NCBI RefSeq assembly: GCF_015355785.1
Contig: NZ_JADKYW010000006.1
Span: 516,936-580,935, forward strand
DNA: 64,000 nucleotides
Origin: Arthrobacter gandavensis
GTDB taxonomy: Bacteria; Actinomycetota; Actinomycetes; Actinomycetales; Micrococcaceae
Direction: 5' to 3'
Numbering within the stretch: the stretch's first letter is position 1; the number at the start of each line of letters is the position of its first letter. A program made the translations under genes and the position numbers. A model generated the notes under the pieces. That model ran no database searches. It saw nothing but the letters and a program-made list of their open reading frames with translations, and was not told where the DNA came from. This document shows, piece by piece, positions 40,731 to 48,277 of the stretch.

Positions 40731-40985
40731 TCAGCGGCGGGCTGAGGACATGGTCTGGGCAACCGTGTCGGTGGTATCCAGACCCAGCGCAGAGCGCAGC
40801 TCGCCCTCGCGCTGGGTCATGGCGTCACGGAAAGCGTCGGTGAAATCGTGCAGTGCGTCGGCTGCGGTGCCGACGGCACGGTTGAGCCCGGCCGGGCCAA
40901 GGTTCTCCTTGGCGTCAGAGATGCGCCGGACCGCAATCACGCCGATGGTGATGCCGATCGACATCCAAAAGACACGCTTAATCAT
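40731..40985 (-). CDS. small membrane protein (DUF6167-like)
   Basis: An 84-residue protein with one N-terminal hydrophobic segment (VFWMSIGITIGVIAV) and a charged amphipathic remainder. Proteins of this type sit between rpsD and alaS in many actinobacteria and have no assigned role. It lies 36 bases after the DUF948-like gene and 59 bases before alaS, probably in the same transcript. Confidence 0.75.
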   Translation of the reverse strand: MIKRVFWMSIGITIGVIAVRRISDAKENLGPAGLNRAVGTAADALHDFTDAFRDAMTQREGELRSALGLDTTDTVAQTMSSARR

Positions 40986-41021
40986 GTGCTGCTCCTGAGG
41001 TGTACTGCATGGCGGATGGTC

Positions 41022-41396
41022 CTAACGGCTGCGGCGGCCGCGCCCTGCGGGCCGGCGGGAGGTCAGTGCCGTGCGTACACCGTAGGTAAAGGCCGAGACC
41101 TTGATCAGCGGTGAGCCGACGGTCGCGGCCACCAGGGACGTGAGTGCGGAGACGTTGGCGGAGGCATCAGAGACGTTCGAGGAGATTCCGTCAACCTTCT
41201 GCAGCTGCAGGTTGGTGGTTGACACTGTGGTGGTGACCTCGTCGATCAGCGGGGTGGTCTCATCACTGAGGGTCTTGATTGATCCGCGCAGTTCATCGAA
41301 GACCTTCCCAAGCTTGAGGATGGGGACGGCCAGCAGCGCAACCAGCACGGCAAAAACCCCGGCTGCGATCAGACCGGCAATATCTCCACCTGACAT
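41022..41396 (-). CDS. DUF948-family membrane protein
   Basis: A 124-residue protein with an N-terminal membrane helix (IAGLIAAGVFAVLVALLAVPIL) followed by a heptad-like helical region (DELRGSIKTLSDETTPLIDE) and a basic tail. This matches DUF948 proteins found before alaS in actinobacteria and in some firmicutes; function unknown. It follows the rpsD terminator. Confidence 0.8.
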   Translation of the reverse strand: MSGGDIAGLIAAGVFAVLVALLAVPILKLGKVFDELRGSIKTLSDETTPLIDEVTTTVSTTNLQLQKVDGISSNVSDASANVSALTSLVAATVGSPLIKVSAFTYGVRTALTSRRPAGRGRRSR

Positions 41397-41518
41397 GGTT
41401 CTCCTTGGGTTGATTTCGAAGAGTTTCCGCTATGTACCTTACCCACTGACGGGACCGGACACTTACTCGGCCGCGGCGCGTTCCCCCCACCGGCCGCGGC
41501 GCGGGCACCCCCGCAAAC

Positions 41519-41553
41519 GAAACAGCCCGCGGCGCAAAGGCCGCGGGCTGTTC
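41519..41553 (-). terminator. rpsD terminator
   Basis: Perfect 13-bp stem, arms 41521-41533 (AACAGCCCGCGGC) and 41540-41552, 6-base loop, about 40 bases after the rpsD stop and before the DUF948-like gene; on the minus strand TTTCG follows. Confidence 0.88.
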
Positions 41554-41591
41554 CAGTTTCGCGCTAGTATCCCGCAGGCGGGAAGCTCGAA

Positions 41592-42218
41592 TTAGCGTGC
41601 GTAGTATTCCACCACGAGCTGCTCTTCGCAGGTCACGGGGATTTCCGAGCGCTTCGGGCGGCGAACCAGGCGAGCCTGCAGCTTGTCCAGGGAGACATCC
41701 AGGTAACCCGGAACAGCGGGCAGGACGTCGCGGTGGGCGCCGGCAGCGGCAACCTGGAACGGCGTCATGGTCTCGCTGCGCTGGTGCACATGGATGAGCT
41801 GGCCTTCGGACACGCGGAACGACGGGCGGTCCACGCGGGCGCCGTCAACCATGATGTGGCGGTGCACAACCAGCTGGCGGGCCTGGGCGATCGTCCGGGC
41901 GAAGCCGGCACGCAGCACGAGGGCGTCAAGACGCATCTCGAGAAGCTCGATCAGGTTTTCACCGGTCAGACCGGCGGTGCGGCGGGCTTCTTCGAAGACA
42001 CGGGTCATCTGTGCTTCGCGGATGCCGTACTGTGCGCGCAGGCGCTGCTTTTCGCGCAGGCGGACTGCGTAGTCGCTGTCCTGCTTGCGGCGTGCGCGGC
42101 CGTGCTCACCCGGGGGGTAAGGCCGGCGCTCGAAGTACTTTGCTGCCTTGGGGGTCAAAGCAATGCCGAGGGCGCGCGAAGCGCGAGCCTGACGGCGTGC
42201 ACGTGTTGAATTAGCCAC
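41592..42218 (-). CDS. rpsD: 30S ribosomal protein S4
   Basis: A 208-residue primary 16S rRNA-binding protein starting MANSTRARRQARASRALGI. RRPYPPGEHGRARRK and the S4 RNA-binding fold RLDALVLRAGFARTIAQARQLVVHRH are clear. It lacks the zinc-type cysteines near the N-terminus. GTG at 42218 follows AAAGG by five bases and gives the standard actinobacterial N-terminus; a GTG two codons earlier is possible. Here rpsD is not in the alpha operon but stands alone. Confidence 0.96.
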   Translation of the reverse strand: MANSTRARRQARASRALGIALTPKAAKYFERRPYPPGEHGRARRKQDSDYAVRLREKQRLRAQYGIREAQMTRVFEEARRTAGLTGENLIELLEMRLDALVLRAGFARTIAQARQLVVHRHIMVDGARVDRPSFRVSEGQLIHVHQRSETMTPFQVAAAGAHRDVLPAVPGYLDVSLDKLQARLVRRPKRSEIPVTCEEQLVVEYYAR

Positions 42219-42522
42219 GTTCACCTTTCACTGTTTTGGCGGTTTTGCCGTACGCGCCGGGAGAACCCGCCGTGCACGGCTAATGCGTAGTCACTGGCCT
42301 CCATGAGGGAGAGCTCCGGCCAACCGCTGCCTTCTGCTGCAACGCAGTTGCCGGACACAGTTCCACCGTGTCCGGACGGAAATCCGGCGCGATGGTGGGG
42401 TGGTCCGGCAGTGCGCTTGCCAGTCAACCATCAATACTAGCACGCACCGGCGCCCGCCGAACGGGCCGGACGGCACCGCTTCGGCGCTCTTTGCGCCCGC
42501 TGTCCGCGCCTACTGTCCGTGC
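42219..42522 (-). promoter_or_regulatory. rpsD upstream region and long leader
   Basis: 304 bases between rarA and rpsD. A TAGTAT -10-like hexamer lies near 42432-42437 on the minus strand, which would give a 5' leader of about 200 bases. In it, arms CCGGACAC (42351-42358) and GTGTCCGG (42368-42375) form an 8-bp hairpin. A leader this long before rpsD could hold an S4 autoregulatory site, but I cannot match a known one. Confidence 0.4.
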
Positions 42523-43917
42523 CTACTGTCCGCGGATGATTCCGCGGAGCCGTTCCAGCCGTGCCGAGATGTCCCGTTCCGCTCCGTTGGCGGTGGGTTT
42601 GTAGTAGTCCTTGCCCACCAGGTCATCCGGGGCGTACTGCTGCTTGGCGATGCCGTGCGGGGCGTCATGGGAGTAGATGTAGCCCTTGCCGTGGCCCAGC
42701 TGTTTTGCGCCCGGATAGTGCGCGTCGCGCAGATGTGCCGGCACACCCGTTCCGTAGCCCGCCCGTACGTCTGCCGTGGCGGCACCGATCGCCTTGTAGG
42801 ACGCGTTCGATTTCGGTGCGGTGGCAATGTGCACCACGGCCTCCGCCAGGATCAGCCTTCCCTCCGGCATGCCGATCATCTGCACCGCCTGGGCCGCGGC
42901 GACCGCGGTCTGCAGCGCCGTCGGGTCTGCCATGCCCACGTCTTCCGCGGCGGAGATCATCAGCCGGCGGGAAATGAACCGCGGATCCTCCCCCGCCTCG
43001 AGCATCTTGGCGAGGTAGTGCAGGGCGGCATCGACGTCGGAGCCGCGCAGGGACTTGATGAACGCGCTGGTGACGTCATAGTGCTGGTCTCCGGCCCGGT
43101 CATAGCGCAGGGCTGCCACGTCCAGGGCCTGTTCAGCGTGTGCCAGTTCAACGGTGGGCACCGTGACATCCGGGTCCCGTTCGGAGTACGCGACGCCGGC
43201 AGCGGCCTCCAGCGCTGTGAGGCCGCGGCGGGCGTCTCCGGCGGCCAGGCGCACCAGGTGCTCGAGCGCGTCGTCGCTGAGCTCCACCCGTCCGGCCAGG
43301 CCCCGCTCATCTTCCACGGCGCGCTGCAGCAGGCCGGAGATATCCGCTTCGGTCAGCGGCTTGAGGGTCAACAGCAGGGACCGGGAGAGCAGCGGGGACA
43401 CCACGGAGAAGGACGGGTTCTCCGTGGTGGCTGCGATCAGGACTACCCAGCGGTTCTCCACGCCCGGCAGCAGGGCGTCCTGCTGGGCCTTGTTGAAGCG
43501 GTGGATCTCGTCCAGGAACAGCACGGTGGTGATGCCGTGCAGGTCCCTGGCTGTCAGGGCCTCGTCCATGACCTTGCGGACGTCCTTGACTCCGGAGGTG
43601 ATTGCCGAGAGTTCAACGAATTTCCGGCCCCGGCCGCGTGCCACCACGTGCGCGAGGGTGGTCTTGCCCGTTCCGGGAGGTCCCCAGAGCATGACCGAAG
43701 AGGGACCTGCCGGGCCGCCCTGCGGAGCTTCTGCCAGGGTACGGAGCGGAGATCCCGGTGCCAGGAGGTGCTGCTGGCCTACAACTTCGTCGAGGCTGCG
43801 CGGGCGCATGCGTACCGCAAGGGGGCTGCGCGGCCGCTGCCGCGAATCTGCCTCCGCGGCGTCGTCGTCGTTGTCCTGCAGGTCTTGGTCCTCGCCGCTG
43901 TTGAACAAGTCATTCAC
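42523..43917 (-). CDS. rarA: replication-associated recombination protein RarA (MgsA)
   Basis: A 464-residue AAA+ ATPase that acts at stalled forks. Walker A is GPPGTGKTT at residues 79-87, Walker [15 protein letters not shown], sensor 1 [12 protein letters not shown], and the C-terminal tetramerisation region includes [18 protein letters not shown] and [16 protein letters not shown]. The first 35 residues are acidic and unconserved. Single gene between rpsD and the 22-bp inverted repeat. Confidence 0.95.
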   Translation of the reverse strand: MNDLFNSGEDQDLQDNDDDAAEADSRQRPRSPLAVRMRPRSLDEVVGQQHLLAPGSPLRTLAEAPQGGPAGPSSVMLWGPPGTGKTTLAHVVARGRGRKFVELSAITSGVKDVRKVMDEALTARDLHGITTVLFLDEIHRFNKAQQDALLPGVENRWVVLIAATTENPSFSVVSPLLSRSLLLTLKPLTEADISGLLQRAVEDERGLAGRVELSDDALEHLVRLAAGDARRGLTALEAAAGVAYSERDPDVTVPTVELAHAEQALDVAALRYDRAGDQHYDVTSAFIKSLRGSDVDAALHYLAKMLEAGEDPRFISRRLMISAAEDVGMADPTALQTAVAAAQAVQMIGMPEGRLILAEAVVHIATAPKSNASYKAIGAATADVRAGYGTGVPAHLRDAHYPGAKQLGHGKGYIYSHDAPHGIAKQQYAPDDLVGKDYYKPTANGAERDISARLERLRGIIRGQ

Positions 43918-43974
43918 GCTTCAAGGCTACCCGTGCCCTCTCCCCCCGCGTTTCGGCCCGTCCCCGCAATCGAT

Positions 43975-44022
43975 ATGACAGAAACTGCACGTATGGGGCT
44001 CCATACGTGCAGTTTCTGTCAT
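43975..44022. repeat. perfect 22-bp inverted repeat with 4-base loop
   Basis: Arms 43975-43996 and 44001-44022 are perfectly complementary, starting ATGACAGAAACTGCACG and ending CGTGCAGTTTCTGTCAT. It lies 13 bases after the phzF stop and upstream of rarA, where it could end the phzF transcript. The arm contains GTGCAGTTT, close to the GTGCAGTTC found in the two 59-bp elements 1.7-2.7 kb away. Confidence 0.85.
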
Positions 44023-44035
44023 CTGGATGGGGGGT

Positions 44036-44872
44036 TTAGAGGGAAACGGACCCGTCGATGCAGGTGACGGACTCCCCGCCGATCCAGATCCGCCCCTCAC
44101 GGGTGAATACACGCACCAGCCCGGAGCGGTGGACGGCGGTGCCCTGGGTGACGGTGTAACGCTCCTCTGCGATTCCGTCGCCGATCAGCCACTGGGCCAG
44201 TCCGGAGTTAAGGCTCCCGGTCACCGGATCCTCGGAGACGCCGAGGCCGGGCGCGAACGCGCGGACCTCGAAGTCCGTCTCGGCTGATTCCGGCTGCGGG
44301 CCGATCACGCCCACCCGGAGGTCGCCGATCAACGCGTAGTCCGGATGCAGTGAGAGGACCGTCTCAGCGTCCGGCAGCAGCAGGCCCAGCCAGCCGGGTC
44401 CGTTGTCCACCCACTGATGGCCACGGACCTGTTCAGGTGAGAGGCCCAGTGCTGCGCTGACCCGGGTCAGAATCTCCTCCTCCACCGGCCCGGTGCGGAT
44501 CAGCCGAGGCGCCGCGAACGCGGCAAGCCCGGCATTGACGCGCAGGGGCACCAGCCCAATTCCGCACTCCTGCACCACGAGGCCGGACTTCATCGGGGTG
44601 TTGCCGGCCTCCGTCCACGCGTGGCAGGTTCCCAGTGTGGGGTGCCCGGCGAACGGAATTTCGCCGCCGGGCGTGAAGATCCGCACCCGGTAGTCGGCTT
44701 CGTCCTGTGTAGCGGGCAGGACGAAGGTGGTTTCTGAGAGGTTCGTCCAGCGGGCGAACTGCAGCATCGCGTCGTCGTCGAGGTCTTCTCCGTCCAGGAC
44801 CACGGCCAGCGGGTTGCCTTGGTACGGCTTTTTGCCGAAGACGTCTACCTGTTTGAACCAGCGTTGTCTCAT
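44036..44872 (-). CDS. PhzF-family isomerase (first copy)
   Basis: From ATG at 44872 the protein has 278 residues with the diaminopimelate epimerase-like double fold of PhzF proteins: QVDVFGKKPYQGNPLAVVL, RWTNLSETTF with the catalytic Glu47, FAGHPTLGTCHAW and SEDPVTGSLN. PhzF acts in phenazine synthesis, but most relatives outside phz clusters have unknown substrates; no other phz gene is here. A second copy lies 0.9 kb away on the opposite strand. The in-frame start 14 codons upstream is less likely. Confidence 0.88.
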   Translation of the reverse strand: MRQRWFKQVDVFGKKPYQGNPLAVVLDGEDLDDDAMLQFARWTNLSETTFVLPATQDEADYRVRIFTPGGEIPFAGHPTLGTCHAWTEAGNTPMKSGLVVQECGIGLVPLRVNAGLAAFAAPRLIRTGPVEEEILTRVSAALGLSPEQVRGHQWVDNGPGWLGLLLPDAETVLSLHPDYALIGDLRVGVIGPQPESAETDFEVRAFAPGLGVSEDPVTGSLNSGLAQWLIGDGIAEERYTVTQGTAVHRSGLVRVFTREGRIWIGGESVTCIDGSVSL

Positions 44873-44958
44873 GCGGACACTGTAGTGGCTGGCCGCGGGT
44901 GTTCGGGAAGACACGCATTACGAAGTGTTGCCCGGCATGGCCGTAATGTGACGGACGT

Positions 44959-44987
44959 TTGCCCCCGGCGAGCTCGGCTCCTAGATT
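44959..44987 (+). promoter_or_regulatory. promoter of the SAM-riboswitch transcript
   Basis: TTGCCC (44959-44964) and TAGATT (44982-44987) are separated by 17 bases; transcription would begin near 44993, at the 5' edge of the riboswitch. Confidence 0.55.
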
Positions 44988-44993
44988 GGTAGC

Positions 44994-45080
44994 CAGAATC
45001 AAGAGTTCCAGCCACAGGCCCTGGCCGGCTGGACGGCAACCCTCTCGCCGTAGCGGGGTGCTCCAGGTGACGATTCGGCC
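44994..45080 (+). ncRNA. SAM riboswitch (SAM-I/SAM-IV clan)
   Basis: The core GGCAACCCTC at 45036-45045, the GGGGTGCTCCAGGTGA block at 45055-45070 and a closing P1 helix (GAATC 44996-45000 with GATTC 45072-45076) are diagnostic of the S-adenosylmethionine aptamer. P2 is CCAGCC (45008-45013) with GGCTGG (45027-45032). The downstream flavin-reductase Shine-Dalgarno (GGAAGA, 45155-45160) can pair with TCTTCC at 45120-45125, so control is probably at translation. SAM-IV is the common actinobacterial class; I cannot decide between it and SAM-I without modelling. Confidence 0.85.
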
Positions 45081-45169
45081 GTTCCGGTGGATCTCCCGGT
45101 CCGGCAAGTACAGCGTTGGTCTTCCGCGGTTCTCCACCGCAGGCTGCGCGTCAGGGAAGAGGAATCTCC

Positions 45170-45676
45170 ATGGCACTTGAAACCGATCTCCAGCCCAACG
45201 CACTGCGCCGGGCCTTTGCGCGCTTCCCATCCGGAATCGCAGCGCTCTGCGCCGAGATCGACGGCGCGCCGCAGGGAATCGTGGCCTCTTCCTTCACGGT
45301 CGGCGTTTCCATGGATCCGCCCCTGGTCATGTTCGCGGTGCAGAACACCTCACGAACCTGGCCGGTGCTTCGTACTGCCGGCAGGATCGGTGTGTCCATC
45401 CTGGGCACGGGGCACGACGGCGTCTGCCGCCAGATCGCTTCCCGCGACGGCGACCGCTTTGCCGGGCTGAGCCTTCACGAAGCCGACACGGGTGCTCTGT
45501 TCCTGGACGAGGCAGCCCTTTGGCTTGAAACGTCCGTCGAAAACGAAGTCCCGGCCGGGGACCACGCCGTCATCCTTCTTCGTGTGCACGGCTACTCGAC
45601 CCACGACGGCGCACATGAGCCGCTGGTCTTCCACGGCTCGGCATTCCGGAATCTCGCGGTTCCGGCCTTCGCCTGA
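45170..45676 (+). CDS. flavin reductase family protein under a SAM riboswitch
   Basis: A 168-residue FMN-binding split-barrel protein: RRAFARFPSGIAALCAEI, GIVASSFTVGVSMDPPLVMF and RIGVSILGTGHDGV match flavin reductases (HpaC/SsuE-partner type) that supply FMNH2 to monooxygenases. ATG at 45170 has AAGAGGA just upstream. The SAM riboswitch in its leader links it to sulfur or methionine supply, for instance desulfonation by an FMNH2-dependent oxygenase, but no such oxygenase is adjacent. It is followed by a 59-bp palindromic element. Confidence 0.88.
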   Translation: MALETDLQPNALRRAFARFPSGIAALCAEIDGAPQGIVASSFTVGVSMDPPLVMFAVQNTSRTWPVLRTAGRIGVSILGTGHDGVCRQIASRDGDRFAGLSLHEADTGALFLDEAALWLETSVENEVPAGDHAVILLRVHGYSTHDGAHEPLVFHGSAFRNLAVPAFA

Positions 45677-45691
45677 CCCGCCCGCGCAAAA

Positions 45692-45750
45692 CGCTCCGCT
45701 TTGGAAAATCGCTCCGCCGCGCCGCGGAGCGAACTGCACAAACCGGAGCG
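45692..45750. repeat. 59-bp palindromic intergenic element, copy A
   Basis: Sixteen bases after the flavin-reductase stop. Inner near-palindrome of 22 bases centred near 45721 (CGCTCCGC ... GCGGAGCG, one mismatch) nested in outer arms CGCTCCG / CGGAGCG. It matches copy B at 46693-46751 at 55 of 59 positions. Confidence 0.85.
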
Positions 45751-45806
45751 ACTTGGAACAGACAGGGCGCAATGAATCCTGCAGGGCAACTCACTAAGCT
45801 CAAATA

Positions 45807-46664
45807 GTGACCCCTGAAACACCTGTAACCACCCGTCCATTTGCCCAGATTGACGTGTTCAGCCCCGAGCCCCTCGGCGGTAATCCGCTCGCCGTCGTGC
45901 TTGACGCGTCCGGGCTCAGCGCCGCCCGGATGCAGCAGTTCGCGAACTGGACCAACCTGGCCGAGACCACATTCCTTCTTCCACCAACTGATCCGCAGGC
46001 CGACTACCGGGTCCGGATTTTCACCCCCACTGAGGAACTGCCGTTCGCCGGACACCCCACCCTTGGTTCTGCCCACGCCTGGCTGGAAGCCGGAGGAAAG
46101 CCCCGCCAGGAGGGCACACTGATCCAGGAATCCGCCGCCGGCCTGGTACGGATCAAAACGGGAGACGGGGGCCGGCTGGCCTTCGCAGCGCCGGCGCTGA
46201 CACGGTTCGGTCCTGTTGCCGAGCGCGAACTGGACCGTGTTGCGGCAGGGCTGGGTCTTCCCCGCGAGGCACTGCGGGATGCGGCCTGGCTGGTCAACGG
46301 TCCTGAGTGGATCGGCGTGCTGCTGGACTCCGCTGAACAGGTGCTGGCCATCCGGCCCAACTACCCTGCCATGGCCGGTTTGGCGGTAGGTGTCATCGGC
46401 CCGAATCCCGACGGCGCCGCCACGGAGTTTGAAGTACGCACGTTCGTCTCCGATGAGCTTCCCTGCGAGGACCCGGTGACGGGCAGTTTCAACGCCGGGG
46501 CGGCCCAGTGGCTGATCGGCAGCGGCCGGGCGCCGTCGTCCTACACCGCAGCGCAGGGGACGGTCCTGGGACGAACCGGCCGCGTCCAAGTGGAAGCCGA
46601 CGGCGTGGACATTTGGGTGGGCGGCGAATGCACCACCCGCATCGCCGGGACCGTCAGGATCTGA
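45807..46664 (+). CDS. PhzF-family isomerase (second copy)
   Basis: A 285-residue paralogue of the minus-strand PhzF gene: QIDVFSPEPLGGNPLAVVLD, NWTNLAETTF with catalytic Glu53, YRVRIFTP, FAGHPTLGSAHAW and CEDPVTGSFN. The shared blocks are near identical while the rest has diverged, so the pair is an old duplication or separate arrivals. GTG at 45807 is used. Substrate unknown. It is followed by copy B of the 59-bp element and then by the IS3 element. Confidence 0.9.
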   Translation: MTPETPVTTRPFAQIDVFSPEPLGGNPLAVVLDASGLSAARMQQFANWTNLAETTFLLPPTDPQADYRVRIFTPTEELPFAGHPTLGSAHAWLEAGGKPRQEGTLIQESAAGLVRIKTGDGGRLAFAAPALTRFGPVAERELDRVAAGLGLPREALRDAAWLVNGPEWIGVLLDSAEQVLAIRPNYPAMAGLAVGVIGPNPDGAATEFEVRTFVSDELPCEDPVTGSFNAGAAQWLIGSGRAPSSYTAAQGTVLGRTGRVQVEADGVDIWVGGECTTRIAGTVRI

Positions 46665-46692
46665 CGCGGCGGTTCGCCGCGGTGTGGGAAGG

Positions 46693-46751
46693 CGCTCCGT
46701 TTTGGGAAAGCGCTCCGCGGCGCCGCGGAGCGAACTGCACAAACCGGAGCG
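46693..46751. repeat. 59-bp palindromic intergenic element, copy B
   Basis: Twenty-nine bases after the second phzF stop. The inner 22 bases are a perfect palindrome (CGCTCCGCGGC and its complement) inside outer arms CGCTCCG / CGGAGCG. It differs from copy A at four positions, one of which restores the pairing missing in copy A. Confidence 0.85.
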
Positions 46752-46868
46752 GAACCGGTAAGCCGTCCGCACCCGCAACGCCGGACAGCAAAAGACCCGG
46801 CCACCACATGGTGAACTGCTCCCCGAAAGTTGGACTGAGAAATCAGTTCACTCTCGGGGAGCAGTTCT

Positions 46869-47357
46869 ATGCACAGCAGCAGTTCATTGTCGGAAGAGCA
46901 GCGTGAGGCAGCGGTAGCCTTATTTGAGCTGGGTTGGGGGTACAAGTCGGTAGCCATGAAGCTTGGCGTGAGCAAGAAGGCTGCAAACGGGTTATACGAC
47001 CGCTGGAGAGTGCGCGGAGGGACAACACTATTGGCCAAGCCAACCAAGCGTAAGTTTTCGTTTGAGTTCAAGCTCATGGTTGTTCAGCGCTTTCTTGCAG
47101 GAGAAACGAAGGTCGCCTTGGCTCAGGAGTTCCAGCTGTCCTCACCCAATCTCATCAAGGCGTGGGTCAGTAAGTACCGCAGCGAAGGCGAAGAGGGCTT
47201 GCGTCCTAAACCGAAGGGCCGTCCGAAAGCGCTGACCGAAGCTCCTGCGCGGCCGGTGTCGGAGCTTGAACGGTTGCGTAGGGAGAACGAGCGGCTGCGG
47301 GCAGAAGTAGCCTTCCTGGGAAAAGTTCAGGCCTTGAGGGGAAAGGAACGGCGCTAA
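46869..47357 (+). CDS. IS3 transposase OrfA
   Basis: A 162-residue DNA-binding protein with two helix-turn-helix regions (AVALFELGWGYKSVAMKLGV and FLAGETKVALAQEFQLSS) and a leucine-zipper-like end (SELERLRRENERLRAEVAFL). It recognises the inverted repeats. The end of the frame holds the GGGAAAA slippery site, by which a fraction of ribosomes make the OrfAB transposase. Confidence 0.92.
   Translation: MHSSSSLSEEQREAAVALFELGWGYKSVAMKLGVSKKAANGLYDRWRVRGGTTLLAKPTKRKFSFEFKLMVVQRFLAGETKVALAQEFQLSSPNLIKAWVSKYRSEGEEGLRPKPKGRPKALTEAPARPVSELERLRRENERLRAEVAFLGKVQALRGKERR
47318..47324 (+). promoter_or_regulatory. -1 frameshift slippery heptamer GGGAAAA
   Basis: In the OrfA frame the codons are GGA AAA; a one-base backward slip re-reads GGG AAA and continues as S-S-G-L-E-G-K into OrfB. 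It fits X-XXY-YYZ and lies where the two frames overlap. Confidence 0.7.
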
Positions 47358-48208
47358 AAGTCCGCGCTGTCATCGCCCTCAAGGCCGAGCACCGTCTGGA
47401 CTTGCTCCTTGACGTGGCCGGCTTGGCTCGGTCAACGTTTTTCTACCACCAAGCCCGCTTACAGAACCCGGACCCACAAGCTGAGCTCAAAGCCGCAGTC
47501 CGGGAAATCTTCGAGAAGAACCATGCCCGGTACGGTCACCGCCGCATCCACACGGTACTGGTCAAGCAGGGTTGGACCGTGGCGAAAAAGACCGTCTTGA
47601 AGCTGATGCGCTCTCTTCGGCTGGTCTGTAAAGTCCGGCGCAGGAAACGCTACGCCTCTTACCGCGGCGAGCAAGGTGTAGTGGCGCCGAACCTGTTGAA
47701 CCGGGAATTCGAAGCTGCTGCACCAAACCAGAAATGGGTTACGGACGTGACTGAGTTCAGTGTCGGTGACCGCAAGCTCTATCTTTCACCGGTGATGGAT
47801 CTCTACGACCGGCAGGTAGTGTCTTTTTCGGTCGGGGACTCCCCGAACCTGGAGCTCACGAATTCGTGCCTGCGCGATGCCCTGGCCAGCCTAAGGTCTG
47901 GTGAAGCGCCGATGGTTCATTCGGATCAGGGCTTCCAGTATCAGCACCGGTCCTGGCGTGCTCTGCTCAATGATGCCGGCGCAGTCCAGTCAATGTCGCG
48001 CAAAGGTAACTGCTACGACAACGCGGTGATGGAGAACTTCTTCGGTCATCTGAAGGAAGAGCTGTTCCACCGGGTCCGGTTCCTGAACACCGATGCCCTG
48101 GCAGCGCAGCTCCGCGAGTACATCGGCTGGTACAACAATGAACGCATCTCGACAAAGCTCGAGGGCCTGAGCCCGGTGCAATACCGTGCTCAGGCCCTCG
48201 CGGCCTAG
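47324..48208 (+). CDS. IS3 transposase OrfB catalytic part (made as OrfAB by -1 frameshift)
   Basis: The -1 frame is open from the slippery site to 48208 (about 294 residues). It holds the HTH_21 region (YGHRRIHTVLVKQGW) and the rve integrase core with the DDE triad: Asp in WVTDVTEF, Asp in MVHSDQGFQY and Glu in DNAVMENFFGHLKEELF. The end YNNERISTKLEGLSPVQYR is typical of IS150-group OrfB. An internal start near 47402 could also make OrfB alone. Confidence 0.93.
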   Translation, partial: SSGLEGKGTALKVRAVIALKAEHRLDLLLDVAGLARSTFFYHQARLQNPDPQAELKAAVREIFEKNHARYGHRRIHTVLVKQGWTVAKKTVLKLMRSLRLVCKVRRRKRYASYRGEQGVVAPNLLNREFEAAAPNQKWVTDVTEFSVGDRKLYLSPVMDLYDRQVVSFSVGDSPNLELTNSCLRDALASLRSGEAPMVHSDQGFQYQHRSWRALLNDAGAVQSMSRKGNCYDNAVMENFFGHLKEELFHRVRFLNTDALAAQLREYIGWYNNERISTKLEGLSPVQYRAQALAA

Positions 48209-48277
48209 GATCTTATTTGGCCAGTCCAACTTTCGGGGAGCAGTTCATGGCGGCCGGGTCTTTCCGGCTAAATAAGC

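Larger units (their letters stand above)
46812..48247 (+). mobile_element. complete IS3-family insertion sequence (IS150-like), 1,436 bp
   Basis: Perfect 26-bp terminal inverted repeats at 46812-46837 and 48222-48247, beginning TGAACTGCTCCCCGAAAG. Three-base target duplication TGG on both sides (46809-46811 and 48248-48250), normal for IS3. Two overlapping frames orfA and orfB with a -1 slippery site encode the transposase. Both ends, both frames and the duplication are intact, so it is probably recent and possibly active. Only one copy is in the window. Confidence 0.95.
46791..48263. other. terminator split by the IS3 insertion
   Basis: AAAGACCCGGCC at 46791-46802 and GGCCGGGTCTTT at 48252-48263 are perfect complements. 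Without the IS and one TGG copy they would form a 12-bp stem with a 10-base loop between the convergent phzF and aspS genes, with A and T runs outside. The IS now separates the arms by about 1.45 kb. Confidence 0.8.
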
